From Flavobacteriales bacterium UBA1993 (GTDB lineage Bacteria > Bacteroidota > Bacteroidia > Flavobacteriales_G > Salibacteraceae): DNA of 58,127 bases. The DNA lies in assembly GCA_002336485.1 (NCBI GenBank), contig DDCZ01000029.1:1-58127 (forward strand), in the 5' to 3' direction. Below the pieces are notes generated by a model. That model made no database searches. It saw only the letters and a program-made list of their open reading frames with translations, and had not been told where the DNA came from. Below are positions 41,821 through 52,300 of this stretch, piece after piece; positions within the stretch are counted from its first letter, which is position 1, and every line of letters begins with the position of its first letter. The position numbers were made by a program, and so were the translations under genes.

Positions 41821-43377
41821 TCAAGAGCAAACTAAGGCAAATAGTTCAGCGTCATGCGCAAAGTCAGCCATTTCACTAACATAGCCGAGTGAAGTGAGCT
41901 CGTTCGAAGTGCTTTCTCCGATGGAAATTAGTTTGGAATTAGAGTCGGGGAGGCCATTGTTCTCAAAAAATCCACGAACATTACTAGGGCTTGTGAATAT
42001 GTAGGCGTCGAATGACTGGTCCAGCAGCTCAGGCTTGCTAACGGTCTTATAGACGGGAAGTATAGTGGCCATTTCAGGAGGGAGCGCACTTGGAATGGAC
42101 CCCAACGATATGTCTGAAGTCGGGAATAGAACCTTGCTACCTTCCGCCACCTTGGCAAAATCCATTGCAATTTCGGTGGGTTGACTCAATGCTCCTGTGT
42201 AAGAAATAAGTTCAACATATCGAGATAATGAGCGAGCTGTTGCTTCACCATAAGCAGCGTATTTCACATTTGTATGAGATGCTGTTTCAGAGTTGAGGAA
42301 ATATGATTCAACTCCATTTTTGGATGAAAAGAAGACCCAGTCATACGTGTCCTTCAGGGTGAATGGAATGGGTTCGATTTGAATCATCGGAGATTCTTCA
42401 AGAGCAATACCGTGTGCTTGGCATGCGCGTCTAAGGAAGCTTGAATCATCTAGTGTTTTTGTGATTAAGGCATTCTTTGGAAGCGCCTGGGATTTTAGTT
42501 CCTCAAATTTATTGAGAACCTCAAAGCCTGTTTGGGCTTTAATTCGGCTTCGTTTTCCAAATTGTTCCCATTCTTTTCCAAAGGAGGCTCGCACATGAAA
42601 TTGGCCATCAACATTTTGGGCGTAAACCCCAATGGGTATATGACATCCACCACCAAATTTTGACAGAATGGTTCGTTCAATGCGAATGCACTCTGCTACA
42701 TCGGGATGGTTTAGTTGGCTCAGAAGTTCTTTGGTTTCTTCATCGCTCTCCCGACATTGATATGCGAGCACACCCTGAGCCGCGGCGGGTATAAACATTC
42801 TTGGATCAAGTTCGCACACTATTAGGTCGCTTAAATCGAGTTCGAGGCGGATAACCCCAGCGGCGGCCAGCATGATTGCATCAAACTCTCCGTCTCGAAG
42901 TTTTTGAATTCTGGTTGGCACGTTTCCGCGAATGTCTTTCAGTGATATATCAGGTCGTAGCTCGAGCACTTGCGACTTTCTGCGCGCCGAGGAAGTGCCA
43001 ACGACGGCCCCGCTTTTAAACCCTAGGGGTAGGGTTTTATCTCGGCATTCCTTGCGGATGAGTAAGTATTCGGAAGGGTTTTCGCGATAGCTGACACCGC
43101 CAATAACGAGTCCCGGAGGTTGAGACGTTTCCAGGTCTTTATGGGAATGGATGGCAATATCTATTTCAGCATTGATTAGTGCTGCTTCGATTTCTTTGGT
43201 GAAGAAGCCTTTTCCTTCAATTTTATCAAAGCTCAGGTGTTGGATGCGATCACCTTTTGTGGTGATTATTTTAATCTCTGACTCAACATTGTGTGAGGTC
43301 AATAGATCTTGAAAAAAATGGGCTTGCCATAGGGCTAAATCGCTTCCTCGGCTTCCAATTATGATGCGCTTAGTCAA
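41821..43377 (-). CDS. hemCD: HemC-HemD fusion (porphobilinogen deaminase / uroporphyrinogen-III synthase)
   Basis: The 518-residue protein joins two consecutive heme-pathway enzymes. Residues about 1-300 are hydroxymethylbilane synthase: IIIGSRGSDLALWQAHFFQ, the invariant KDLE segment, SSARRKSQV, DIRGNVPTRIQKL, and FGGGCHIPIG with the cofactor-binding Cys. Residues about 300-518 are uroporphyrinogen-III synthase: LITKTLDDSSFLRRACQAHG, WVFFSSKNGVESYF and IFTSPSNVRGFFEN. Channelling of the unstable hydroxymethylbilane is the likely benefit. The start is a TTG lying inside the hemA stop region (overlap of eight bases), so translation depends on hemA; no ATG is available nearby. Confidence 0.93.
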   Translation of the reverse strand: MTKRIIIGSRGSDLALWQAHFFQDLLTSHNVESEIKIITTKGDRIQHLSFDKIEGKGFFTKEIEAALINAEIDIAIHSHKDLETSQPPGLVIGGVSYRENPSEYLLIRKECRDKTLPLGFKSGAVVGTSSARRKSQVLELRPDISLKDIRGNVPTRIQKLRDGEFDAIMLAAAGVIRLELDLSDLIVCELDPRMFIPAAAQGVLAYQCRESDEETKELLSQLNHPDVAECIRIERTILSKFGGGCHIPIGVYAQNVDGQFHVRASFGKEWEQFGKRSRIKAQTGFEVLNKFEELKSQALPKNALITKTLDDSSFLRRACQAHGIALEESPMIQIEPIPFTLKDTYDWVFFSSKNGVESYFLNSETASHTNVKYAAYGEATARSLSRYVELISYTGALSQPTEIAMDFAKVAEGSKVLFPTSDISLGSIPSALPPEMATILPVYKTVSKPELLDQSFDAYIFTSPSNVRGFFENNGLPDSNSKLISIGESTSNELTSLGYVSEMADFAHDAELFALVCS

Positions 43378-44617
43378 TAATTGAGTCTTTAAGATCTTTG
43401 TTTAATACAACCTGCTTCGCCATTTTCATGGGTAGAGAGATGTATTTTTTTTCTAAATAATTTACGATGTCAAGCAGCACGGCCTTGTCTTCGGGGTTCA
43501 TGGCCTCGAGGCTCTTCGCAAACTTGTTTTCGAGGGCGTTCACCTTAATGTCTTTCATAATTCGTGGAACCTGGCTCATGGCGAGCTCTAACCTCCTTGA
43601 CCGAAAAGAATCCTCAAAATCGATAAGACGTTCCTCCACAAGGTTTTCACAATGAAAAATCTCTTTTTCTCTCTCTTTTAAATTGGCTTTGGCCTCTAAC
43701 CTCAAGTCGTCAATAGAAATATAATCCACGTTAGGCAGCTGAGCCACCGATGGGTCAATATCTGCTGGGACGGCCAAATCAAGGATGGTTATTCTAGCCT
43801 TCTTTTCAGAACTCATATTTCTAAAGAGTTCTGGGGTTATAATGGCCGAATCGGAACCGGTGCAAGTAATGATTACATCGAAGTCACCTGCTTTTTGCTG
43901 CAACTCTTTCAAGGCAAAGCCAGTTCCATTGAGCGCTTGTGCGAGCGAGACAGCTTTCGACTTTGTTCGATTGAAAACTTTGACTTCCTTGGCTTTTAGT
44001 GACTTCATGTTGCCAGCGATGGCTTCTATGGTAGTTCCCGCTCCGATAAAGATGACGGATTGTTCTTCACTCAGATCACGCTCGAGGAGCTTTTTATAGC
44101 CCAGGTTTACAACAGAGATGGGTTTCGTAGCAATTTCTGTTTGAGTATATATTGCCTTCGCTGTTTCTACGGCTTTTGTTATCGCAATGCGGATAAAGTC
44201 ACGACTTATTCCAGCCTTATAGTAGTGATCATGGGCTTTTCTTACTTGGGCGATAATTTCGCGTTCGCCAACAATAAGTGAGTCTAAAGAGCTCGCCACA
44301 TGAAACATGTGCCTAACCGCATCCAGTCCTTTGTAAACGCGCCTGTGCTCTTGAATATTATGGAAGGTCTCTTCCGTCAGCGCGGGATACGCAGCATGCA
44401 TAAAGCGTTTAATAAACTCGGTGGAAACATCCAGCGGAGTGCGAAAGAAAAACTCTACTCGGTTACATGTACTTAAAAACATGAATTCGTTCATAGAGAA
44501 GTCGGACAGAATCGGGTTGAACCGGTCGTGCTGTTCCTCTTGTTGAACGTGCAGCTTACCTAGCTGTTCAAGGCCGATTTGACGGTGTGTTATGGATATA
44601 ACGGTAAACTGGTTCAC
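43370..44617 (-). CDS. hemA: Glutamyl-tRNA reductase
   Basis: HemA reduces glutamyl-tRNA to glutamate-1-semialdehyde, the first step of the C5 route to tetrapyrroles. The 415-residue protein has the catalytic Cys motif FLSTCNRVEFFF, the segment SLDSLIVGEREIIAQVRKAH, the NADPH-binding GAGTTIEAIAGN, and the C-terminal dimerisation helix. The start is a GTG, whose position agrees with the family N-terminus (VISITHRQIGLEQLGKL). It precedes the hemC-hemD fusion with an eight-base overlap. The OmpA gene ends 49 bases upstream, so read-through from the surface operon is possible. Confidence 0.95.
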   Translation of the reverse strand: MNQFTVISITHRQIGLEQLGKLHVQQEEQHDRFNPILSDFSMNEFMFLSTCNRVEFFFRTPLDVSTEFIKRFMHAAYPALTEETFHNIQEHRRVYKGLDAVRHMFHVASSLDSLIVGEREIIAQVRKAHDHYYKAGISRDFIRIAITKAVETAKAIYTQTEIATKPISVVNLGYKKLLERDLSEEQSVIFIGAGTTIEAIAGNMKSLKAKEVKVFNRTKSKAVSLAQALNGTGFALKELQQKAGDFDVIITCTGSDSAIITPELFRNMSSEKKARITILDLAVPADIDPSVAQLPNVDYISIDDLRLEAKANLKEREKEIFHCENLVEERLIDFEDSFRSRRLELAMSQVPRIMKDIKVNALENKFAKSLEAMNPEDKAVLLDIVNYLEKKYISLPMKMAKQVVLNKDLKDSIID

Positions 44618-44666
44618 AATAGCCGCGAAAGTCCATTAAGAGCCCGCTTAATATGTCATCGATTTG

Positions 44667-47600
44667 TCAGGGGGCGAGGTGATAGACCTCGACCTTTCTG
44701 TTTTCTATACGCTGCTCGCTGCTCGGGGTTTCGACACCATCAAGGGCGTTATAGACAGCGGCAGTTTCAATCCTGGAAGATTCAACTCCGGCGCTGATTA
44801 AGTACTTCATCACCTCGTCTGCGCGAGATTGAGCCACTTCTTGACGCCTCTTGGTGTCTCCAATGTCACAGGAATAACCAACAATCAGAATTGGCTGATC
44901 TGAATTTTGAACTTTTGATAGCACGGAATGGTTGAGGTGATAACGATCGCGGTCACTGAGGCGCACACTATTGAATAGGAAGTTTGTGACGTTCAGCTTT
45001 AAGTCGTTTTTACTCGTTCCCATTTTGGCCGAAGAGGGGGTTGCGAGATTGGTTCCGTCACCCGTCATTGCGTCTTCCGTTTTCAAGACAATTTCAGGTC
45101 CGGCCGCGGATTGAAAAAAGAATTGACCACCTTTCTTCTCATCTATTGCTATGGGCATGTTGTTCTCATCGGCCAAGCGAACATTTGCCTTGGTGTGATC
45201 AGCAAAAGCACTGTCTAAAATGACGACACTAAAGCGGCTCTTATTCGCAAGCTCGTCAAATTCGAACCCACCGTTTTCATTCGTCATTGTTTGTTCCAGC
45301 AACTTGTCATGTTCGTCCAGCAATCCAAGGGATACGCCAGATTTGGGAAGCCCCTCGTAGTCGAATTGACCGAGAATATTACCAAACGCCTGCTTTAGGT
45401 TGAGTTTAGCCTCGGTTTCAGTAAGATGGCCCACGTTGGTGAAATAATCCAGCCCAAGTTTGTCAAAGCTGTAGGTAGATGTGCCATCCACGTTGGATGC
45501 AGTAATAACACCGCCTTTCCGGCTAATAAAGTAAAGTTGTGTGCGCTCAGCTTCTTCTGATGAGAAGTCCTTAACGCGTACCTTAGACTGTTTACCCTCC
45601 TCAAGTTTGGAAAAGAAGAAATGACCCTCAGCATCCGTTATGGTGGTTTCAATAATGTTGTCATTTTCGTCTAACAGGATCAATTGCGTGCCCTCTTTAG
45701 GAAGATCCTTATATCGAAACAAGCCTGAAGTCAGACGATCGAGTGCGGCCAACCCAGGAGAGTCGTCCTCATTTATACTCGCCATATCTTGCATGCTGCG
45801 AGGTAGTGTTCGGAACGAGAAGCCATCCTCACTTGCCGCTTCTTGCTCCAATTGTTCATTTGCCTCATTCGTGAGCACAAAAGAGGATTGGTCTAAAAGG
45901 GCCAGATCTTCTTCAGCGAGTTTTACGTAGAAGTTAGACTCCTTGGCCAATTTGTTGAAAATGAAGTTTCCATCTTCGTCTGTGTAAACCGTCTCGATAA
46001 CCTTGTCGTTTTCGTCAAGTAAGTACAGCTTAACCCCAGATTTTGGTAGGTCTTGATACTTGAATTGACCAGAAACATCTTTGAAGCTCTTTGTTATTTG
46101 TAGCTCAGTTTCTCTTTCATTAAGCTGTTTTATTGAGAAGAAATAGTCTGGGTCAAGTTGGTTGAAGGAATATGTTTTTGCGTCCTCCTCGTTGTATGCT
46201 GTAAGGACATTTCCATTATTTCCAACGAAATACAACTCACTTTCCTCTAGGTCAGAATCTTCCAAGCCAACAACCTGAGCACGATAATTCATTTCTGGCT
46301 TCAGGGAAGAAAAAACAAACTGGCCGTTTATATCGGTGGTTACAGTTTCAATTACGTTGTCATTTTCGTCCAAAAGGCGAAGTATAATGCCTTCCTTGGG
46401 TAAGCTTTGATATTTGAACAAGCCGATTGAGAACACGTAATTGGCCTTTAAGAATGATATATCCGCTTCCGACATTTTTGCCATACCGAGGCTAAGCTGC
46501 GCACTCAATGGTCTGTAGGCAAATGCTCCGCCCGCCGCGTCTGTCATTACATTGAGCTCATTGCCTTTCGAGTCAAGGAATAGCACCTGCCCGTTATCAG
46601 CCATTTCGGAGTCTTCTTCTTCGCTCAAGCGTATTTGAAACCCTCGATCACTCTGCAGTTTTTTGAACGCAAATTGACCGTTTTCATCTGTAGTTACTTC
46701 CTCAATTACTTGATCGTTTTCATCAACTAAGTACAACTTGACTCCTTGTCTAGGTAAATCATTGTACTTAAAGATACCCGTTGACTCATCAATGTTATCA
46801 GTTCCCTCATCTGCGAGAAGCCAGAGTTGCTCCAATTCTTGTGCATTTAGTGATTGATAAATAAAAATGCCGGTTGAGTCCAAAATTGCTCGAAACAACT
46901 TTAAGCCAACTGAGTCTGCGTAGTAAACAACTCCGTTTTGTTTGAGGTACTCCAGTTCGGTAATGGTATGAATATAGAGGTCTATGGAATCGGGCGTTTC
47001 GCCAAATTCAAATCTTCCATATTCATCCGTGCTTGAGTATTGTGTTGGCAGACCGTGCTCGTCGGTAAGGGCTAAAAAAACATCACGAACGGGTACGTTG
47101 TCTAGTTCAAATATTCCGGACATGCTCCGGACAAAAGGTGGAGGCGGAATCACCTCCATTGAATTGTTTGCTTCCTTGGATTTTGGCTTAATTTCCATTG
47201 ATCCATCGACCATATTCGATACTTCGATGGGCTCGAGGTGTTCGTTTAGAATTACTGGAGAAAACAGTTCGAGATTGATCTCATCATGAGACGGCGTAAA
47301 CGTGTAATCAAGACCTTGTTTTAAGTCTGGCACTTTTACTACGTCTGAGTGGCCTGACTCATATCGACCTACGGACTTACCATCAGGATCATAAACATCC
47401 ATGTGCACATCCTTAAGCTTCATGGTATTCATGCGAAATGAAATACGAACGGTGTCAGCAGTACGGTAAAAACTCTCGTTTTCGGCCGAATATATGTTAC
47501 TTAAAGAGTCGCCCTTATTCGACGCATAATACATGTCTTTGCCAACGGGGAAGGCGTATGCATCGAACCTATCAGAGTTGATCACGGGGCCCATATTTAT

Positions 47601-48353
47601 TGGTGTCGACCAGTTTTGCCACGTACTATCTAACCTATGGGAGTAAAAAATATCGCAGTCACCAAACCCACCATGACCGTTTGAGGCAAAGACAAGTGTG
47701 TTACCATCGTCATATATGTATGGTGAAATTTCGAATCCTGAAGAGTTAATGCTGTCACCGAGCCAAATGGGTCGAGACCATTTCCCGTCCTTCTTGATCG
47801 AGATATATAGGTCCTCTTCTCCAAGAGAAGATCGTCCATCCATAGAGATGATTAGGTACTTGCCATTGTTGGCTACAAAACCACTGTAATACAAACTCTT
47901 GTGGCTAAGGCCAGAAATATCAAGTTTGATTGGTTCCTTCCAAATGTCTCCATCAATGGAGGATGAGGAAAAGCCCTGTTGGAGGCTCAATTTTTTCTCA
48001 TAAGTACTGAGCAGATACAGCGTGTCTCCATTTCGAGAGATTCCAATCACAGAGTTGTTGACCTTATTATTTAAAGTTTGTAGGGCGTTTTCTGGGGCAG
48101 TCCAAACACCTTCTGTGTTTCGCGACATCCAAATATCCTGGCCCCCAATTTTTCCTCCGATATTATCCGGATGAAGTGATCTTGTGAAGTAAAGGACTTG
48201 ATTGGTTCTACTATAAACGGGGGCAGTTTCTTCGTAAATCGTGTTGATATCGCCTTGCAGCTTCTCCGATTCAACAAATGAAAAGTCGATCTGGGCCTTG
48301 GCGCCCAGCCAGGCGATGGATAAAAGGATTAGAATTAATGCTCTGTATTGCAT
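44667..48353 (-). CDS. PorE-like OmpA-family protein with six internal repeats
   Basis: The chosen ATG overlaps the upstream stop (TGATG) and gives 1228 residues with a signal peptide (ALILILLSIAWLGAKAQ). The N-terminal third is a PD40/WD40-like propeller (GQDIWMSRNTEGVWTAPENA and DLYISIKKDGKWSRPIWLGD). Six repeats of about 115 residues follow, each starting with F-x-Y-x-x-LP-x-x-G-x-x-L-x-L-x-DE and then V-x-TDENG-x-F-x-F, a carboxypeptidase-regulatory-like fold. The C-terminal OmpA domain contains FNSVRLSDRDRYHLN and SRADEVMKYLISAGV and should bind peptidoglycan. T9SS PorE shares the propeller-plus-OmpA layout. I infer that it anchors the adhesin/PorP complex made by the same operon. Confidence 0.85.
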   Translation of the reverse strand: MQYRALILILLSIAWLGAKAQIDFSFVESEKLQGDINTIYEETAPVYSRTNQVLYFTRSLHPDNIGGKIGGQDIWMSRNTEGVWTAPENALQTLNNKVNNSVIGISRNGDTLYLLSTYEKKLSLQQGFSSSSIDGDIWKEPIKLDISGLSHKSLYYSGFVANNGKYLIISMDGRSSLGEEDLYISIKKDGKWSRPIWLGDSINSSGFEISPYIYDDGNTLVFASNGHGGFGDCDIFYSHRLDSTWQNWSTPINMGPVINSDRFDAYAFPVGKDMYYASNKGDSLSNIYSAENESFYRTADTVRISFRMNTMKLKDVHMDVYDPDGKSVGRYESGHSDVVKVPDLKQGLDYTFTPSHDEINLELFSPVILNEHLEPIEVSNMVDGSMEIKPKSKEANNSMEVIPPPPFVRSMSGIFELDNVPVRDVFLALTDEHGLPTQYSSTDEYGRFEFGETPDSIDLYIHTITELEYLKQNGVVYYADSVGLKLFRAILDSTGIFIYQSLNAQELEQLWLLADEGTDNIDESTGIFKYNDLPRQGVKLYLVDENDQVIEEVTTDENGQFAFKKLQSDRGFQIRLSEEEDSEMADNGQVLFLDSKGNELNVMTDAAGGAFAYRPLSAQLSLGMAKMSEADISFLKANYVFSIGLFKYQSLPKEGIILRLLDENDNVIETVTTDINGQFVFSSLKPEMNYRAQVVGLEDSDLEESELYFVGNNGNVLTAYNEEDAKTYSFNQLDPDYFFSIKQLNERETELQITKSFKDVSGQFKYQDLPKSGVKLYLLDENDKVIETVYTDEDGNFIFNKLAKESNFYVKLAEEDLALLDQSSFVLTNEANEQLEQEAASEDGFSFRTLPRSMQDMASINEDDSPGLAALDRLTSGLFRYKDLPKEGTQLILLDENDNIIETTITDAEGHFFFSKLEEGKQSKVRVKDFSSEEAERTQLYFISRKGGVITASNVDGTSTYSFDKLGLDYFTNVGHLTETEAKLNLKQAFGNILGQFDYEGLPKSGVSLGLLDEHDKLLEQTMTNENGGFEFDELANKSRFSVVILDSAFADHTKANVRLADENNMPIAIDEKKGGQFFFQSAAGPEIVLKTEDAMTGDGTNLATPSSAKMGTSKNDLKLNVTNFLFNSVRLSDRDRYHLNHSVLSKVQNSDQPILIVGYSCDIGDTKRRQEVAQSRADEVMKYLISAGVESSRIETAAVYNALDGVETPSSEQRIENRKVEVYHLAP

Positions 48354-49351
48354 CAAAAAACGGATTTTTCCTTATTGAATAAATTGAGACCTAAGAACAC
48401 CTCGTGACTTCCTGCATTTTGCATTTGAATGGAGGACATGGTGAAATCGAAAGAGTAACCTAGTCGCAGCGTGTTGCTAAGATAGAGTCCAACCATTCCG
48501 GATAGTGTATTGCTTGTTCTGTATGTAAGGCCAGCCCAATATCGTTCTTGGATATCAAGGCGTACGTTAATATCAGTATTAATCGGTGCCTGACTCACAT
48601 ATTTGACCATTACACTAGGTGTAAGAACCAAATTACGATTAAGACGAAACTTATAACCGCCAATAAAGTTGTGGTGCGCTTTAATATCCTCTAGGGTGAC
48701 TTCACTGCTCAAGTTTAGCTTGTCCTGAATTAACTGGTCGCTTGAATACCCAATGAAGTAGCGACTGTGATACATCCAGAAAGCCACATTTATATCTAAT
48801 TGGCTGCTTTGGTTTCTGGTTCCCAAATAGTTTGAATAAGTGGGGTCCCCTGAAAATTCGACAACTGCTTTATTTGGGTCAAACGAAACGGAGTTGAACG
48901 AAACATTTGGTGAGAAACTAATGGTTAGTTCTTCTGCGATAGGGAGGTGAAACGCGTATGATGCACTAATGATATTTAAGCCATATGGGCCATAAGCATC
49001 CTGCGCGGCAAAGAAGCCAACTGCGTGAAATGAGTTTCTTTTAATGGAGTTGTAAGAATTTGGAGAACTTATTCTTGTCGATGATTCCTTTGGGTGCACT
49101 CCAAGTCGTTGACCTAATGGAATATTTGCGCTTACATAATATGTAGTGGGGCTGTTTTCAATTCCCACCCACTGTTGCCTATAGCTCAAGTTCACATCGA
49201 GATAGTCGTGAACGCCTGCACTCGCGCTATTGAGGATGTAAAGATTCTGCTGATATTGACTGAATTGATACACCTGCTGACCGAAGGCGTTGGTCGACAT
49301 GCCCACAATCAAGAGTGCAAGTGCAACCGCTATGTTCAATAGTTTGCTCAT
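48353..49351 (-). CDS. PorP/SprF-family T9SS outer-membrane protein
   Basis: The 332-residue protein has a signal peptide (LALLIVGMSTNAFG) and the PorP/SprF signature QVYQFSQYQQNLYILNSASA, followed by LSYRQQWVGIENSPTTYYVS and a series of barrel strands ending LRLGYSFDFTMSS. In Flavobacterium johnsoniae SprF is needed to deliver SprB to the surface, and other PorP/SprF proteins are encoded beside their own type B cargo. Here the gene overlaps the adhesin by four bases (ATGA) and the OmpA gene by one (TGATG), which indicates a dedicated partnership. Confidence 0.93.
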   Translation of the reverse strand: MSKLLNIAVALALLIVGMSTNAFGQQVYQFSQYQQNLYILNSASAGVHDYLDVNLSYRQQWVGIENSPTTYYVSANIPLGQRLGVHPKESSTRISSPNSYNSIKRNSFHAVGFFAAQDAYGPYGLNIISASYAFHLPIAEELTISFSPNVSFNSVSFDPNKAVVEFSGDPTYSNYLGTRNQSSQLDINVAFWMYHSRYFIGYSSDQLIQDKLNLSSEVTLEDIKAHHNFIGGYKFRLNRNLVLTPSVMVKYVSQAPINTDINVRLDIQERYWAGLTYRTSNTLSGMVGLYLSNTLRLGYSFDFTMSSIQMQNAGSHEVFLGLNLFNKEKSVF

Positions 49352-52300
49352 CTTATTATTGTAATAGATCCAGTTATTGGGGCTATTTCTCCAATGTTCA
49401 AATTAATGACAAAGAAATAGGCTCCACTTGGGAGTTGCTCTCCTTTAAAGGTTCCATCCCAAGGGATTTCATATCCGTCAGACTCAAACATTTTATTTCC
49501 CCAACGGTTGTAGATCGCCACGTTGCAATCTGGATAGTTTGATAATTCTTTGACGTTCCAAGCATCATTGTAGCCATCGTTGTCCGGAGTGAATGCTGTA
49601 GGTAAGTCTAAGGCTTCATTTAAACCTACCGTAACACTGTCTTGAGTGTAGCATCCCGCGGGGGTGATGCCACGCACGATATAGGTCGTTGAAGTGATAG
49701 GAGATACTGTGATGCTACTTGTTGAATCAACCTTATCGCCGCTCGAAGTGAACCACAGATAAGTGGAGCTCAGATCACTTGCTCCAGATATCTCCACACT
49801 TGAAGGTGGGAAGATGTAGGTGTCTTCTGATGCGAATACGGAAGGGTATGGGCTTATGGTAATCGCAACGGTATCTGTTCCAACTGGACAAACACCATTT
49901 TCAACCGTCCAATAAAACTCATAGTCTCCAATGGCTAAGTTGGTTGCTATTGAGCCAACTGCCGAGCTATCGGAGAGAATTACTCCAGGATTTGCGTGAC
50001 TCCATGTTCCAAACCCAAGTGCTGGATCTACTGCATTCAAGACAGCCGAGTTGGTGTCACAGATGACTTGATCAAGGCCGGCGTTTATTTCCGTTTCATT
50101 GCTAAGATTTAGAACCTCCAGCGTGTCATTCTCGACTGGGCAAACACCGTTTTCAATGGTCCACAATAACGTCACTGTTCCAATTTCTAATCCGGTAATT
50201 TCAGAAGTGTTGGATGATGAATCAGTTAATGAACCCGCTCCCGATAGAATGGACCAGGATCCACTTCCTATTGCAGGAATACCTGCTGATAAATCAGTTG
50301 AGGTGGCTTCACATAGTTCAATGTTAAGACCCGCCTCAGCCTGAGAAGGGTAATCATAGCGCAGCACTTCAAATGAGCAGGTGTCCGTATTTCCATATAA
50401 ATCACTGACCGCAAAGGTGTTCACGGTTGTTCCAACTGGGTAGAACAAACCAGTGCCGATTCCAGCAATTTGTATCACGTCTAATCCAGCACAATTATCG
50501 AGGTAGTTTGGCAGTGCAAAAGTGAATATGCTATCACAGATTGATGTATCTGCAGCGCAGATCAAGGTTGGAGTTTCTATGTCAATTACTTCAATAATGA
50601 AGGAACATGTGTCGCTGTTCCCAGATTGATCGAAGACGGCATATGTCAATTGTGTAATTCCGACAGGGAAGACCATACCGCTGTCAAGACCTGTGGTGTC
50701 AATTTGTACAAGGGAGTCAATGGAACAATTATCATCCACTTCTGGCCACTCAAAGAATATGGTTGCGCCACATACTCCAGAATCGTTATTGACAACAATA
50801 CTATCCAAACATTGGATTGTTGGGTTGATCGTATCTAGAACCGTAATGCCAATTTGCAGTGAATCGGTGTTTCCGAAGGTGTCAACGGCTATATACCATA
50901 TGTCTACCGTGCTGTCTACGCTTGAGCAATCAAAGGTTGAATCACTCAAGTACATGGAGTCAATGGAGCAAGCATCCATGGTGCCAGTGTCTACCACATT
51001 GTAATCGAGTATAAATAGACCGCTCGTATCTAAATAAACGGTGTCGTTAGTTGCAAAAATTGTGGGAGGCAAGGTGTCGAGTACCAAAACAAAGGCGCTA
51101 TCCATGGAAGTGTTACCATTAGCGTCTGTCGCTGTGAAAACAATTGTTATCGTGTCTCCATGATCTGCGCAGTCGAAAGAGGTATCGCTTATGGAAAGTG
51201 ATGCTATTCCGCAGCTATCCCATGAACCAATATCCATCGAATCGGCTGTGATCTCTGCTTGTCCAAATGAATCAAGAATGACTACCAAATTCTGAATTAG
51301 AATCGCAGGTGCTATCGAATCTAAAACAGTAACTGTGGCAGATTCACTTTCAAGATTGCCATGTATATCCTGAACAAATAGAGTCACGGTGTTGGTTCCA
51401 ACATCGCCGCAGTCGTAGCTATATTGACTCAAGTACATCGTATCGATTCCACAGGCATCCCAAGAACCATTGTTAATCATTGAGGTGTCTATGGAGGCAT
51501 TCCCCATTGAGTCTAGTGCGATGGTGACGCCCTGAACTATTATTGTTGGGGCAATTGAATCCAAGGTGATGACATAAGAAGAGTCGGTTGCGCTATTTCC
51601 ACTAACATCTTGTACAAAAAGCGATACAGCTACCGTGTCGCCTACATATGAGCAGTCAAAATTGTTTTGACTTATCCAAGACGAATCAATACCACAATTA
51701 TCCAAAGACCCACTATCTACTTGGGATGGGAATATACTTGCCTGGCCAAATGAATCAAGGTAGATCGTTAGGTTTTGGGCGTTAACTGTAGGAGAAATCG
51801 TGTCAAAGACCTGCACCGTAGCTGTGGCAGAATTAACATTTCCGCTCACGTCTTTGGCAAACAGTGTGATAACATGCAAGGTTGCGGTATCATCACAATC
51901 AAACAAGGTGTCGCTGAGCCACAATGAATCAACTGCGCAATTATCGTCAGTGCCGTTGTCTATCTGAGTCGGAGTAATTGAAATTTCGCCGTTCGTATCG
52001 AGATAAAGCACCAAGTTTTGCGTTAACATCGTTGGACTAATTGTGTCCAAAATATTTACGACTGCGCTCGCAGAGTCAATGTTTCCACTCACGTCAATAG
52101 CAGTGAATGTTACGGTTTGTGAAGTAGTATCCGAACAATCGAAATCATATTCGCTAAGGAACATCGTGTCAATGGCGCAATTATCAGCAGTGGCACTATC
52201 AAGCATTGGTACAGTTATAGATGCCTGGCCGGCGGTGTCTAAGTAAACGGTCACCGCATTTGTAAATATTGAAGGGGCGAGCGTGTCAGATAAGGTGATA

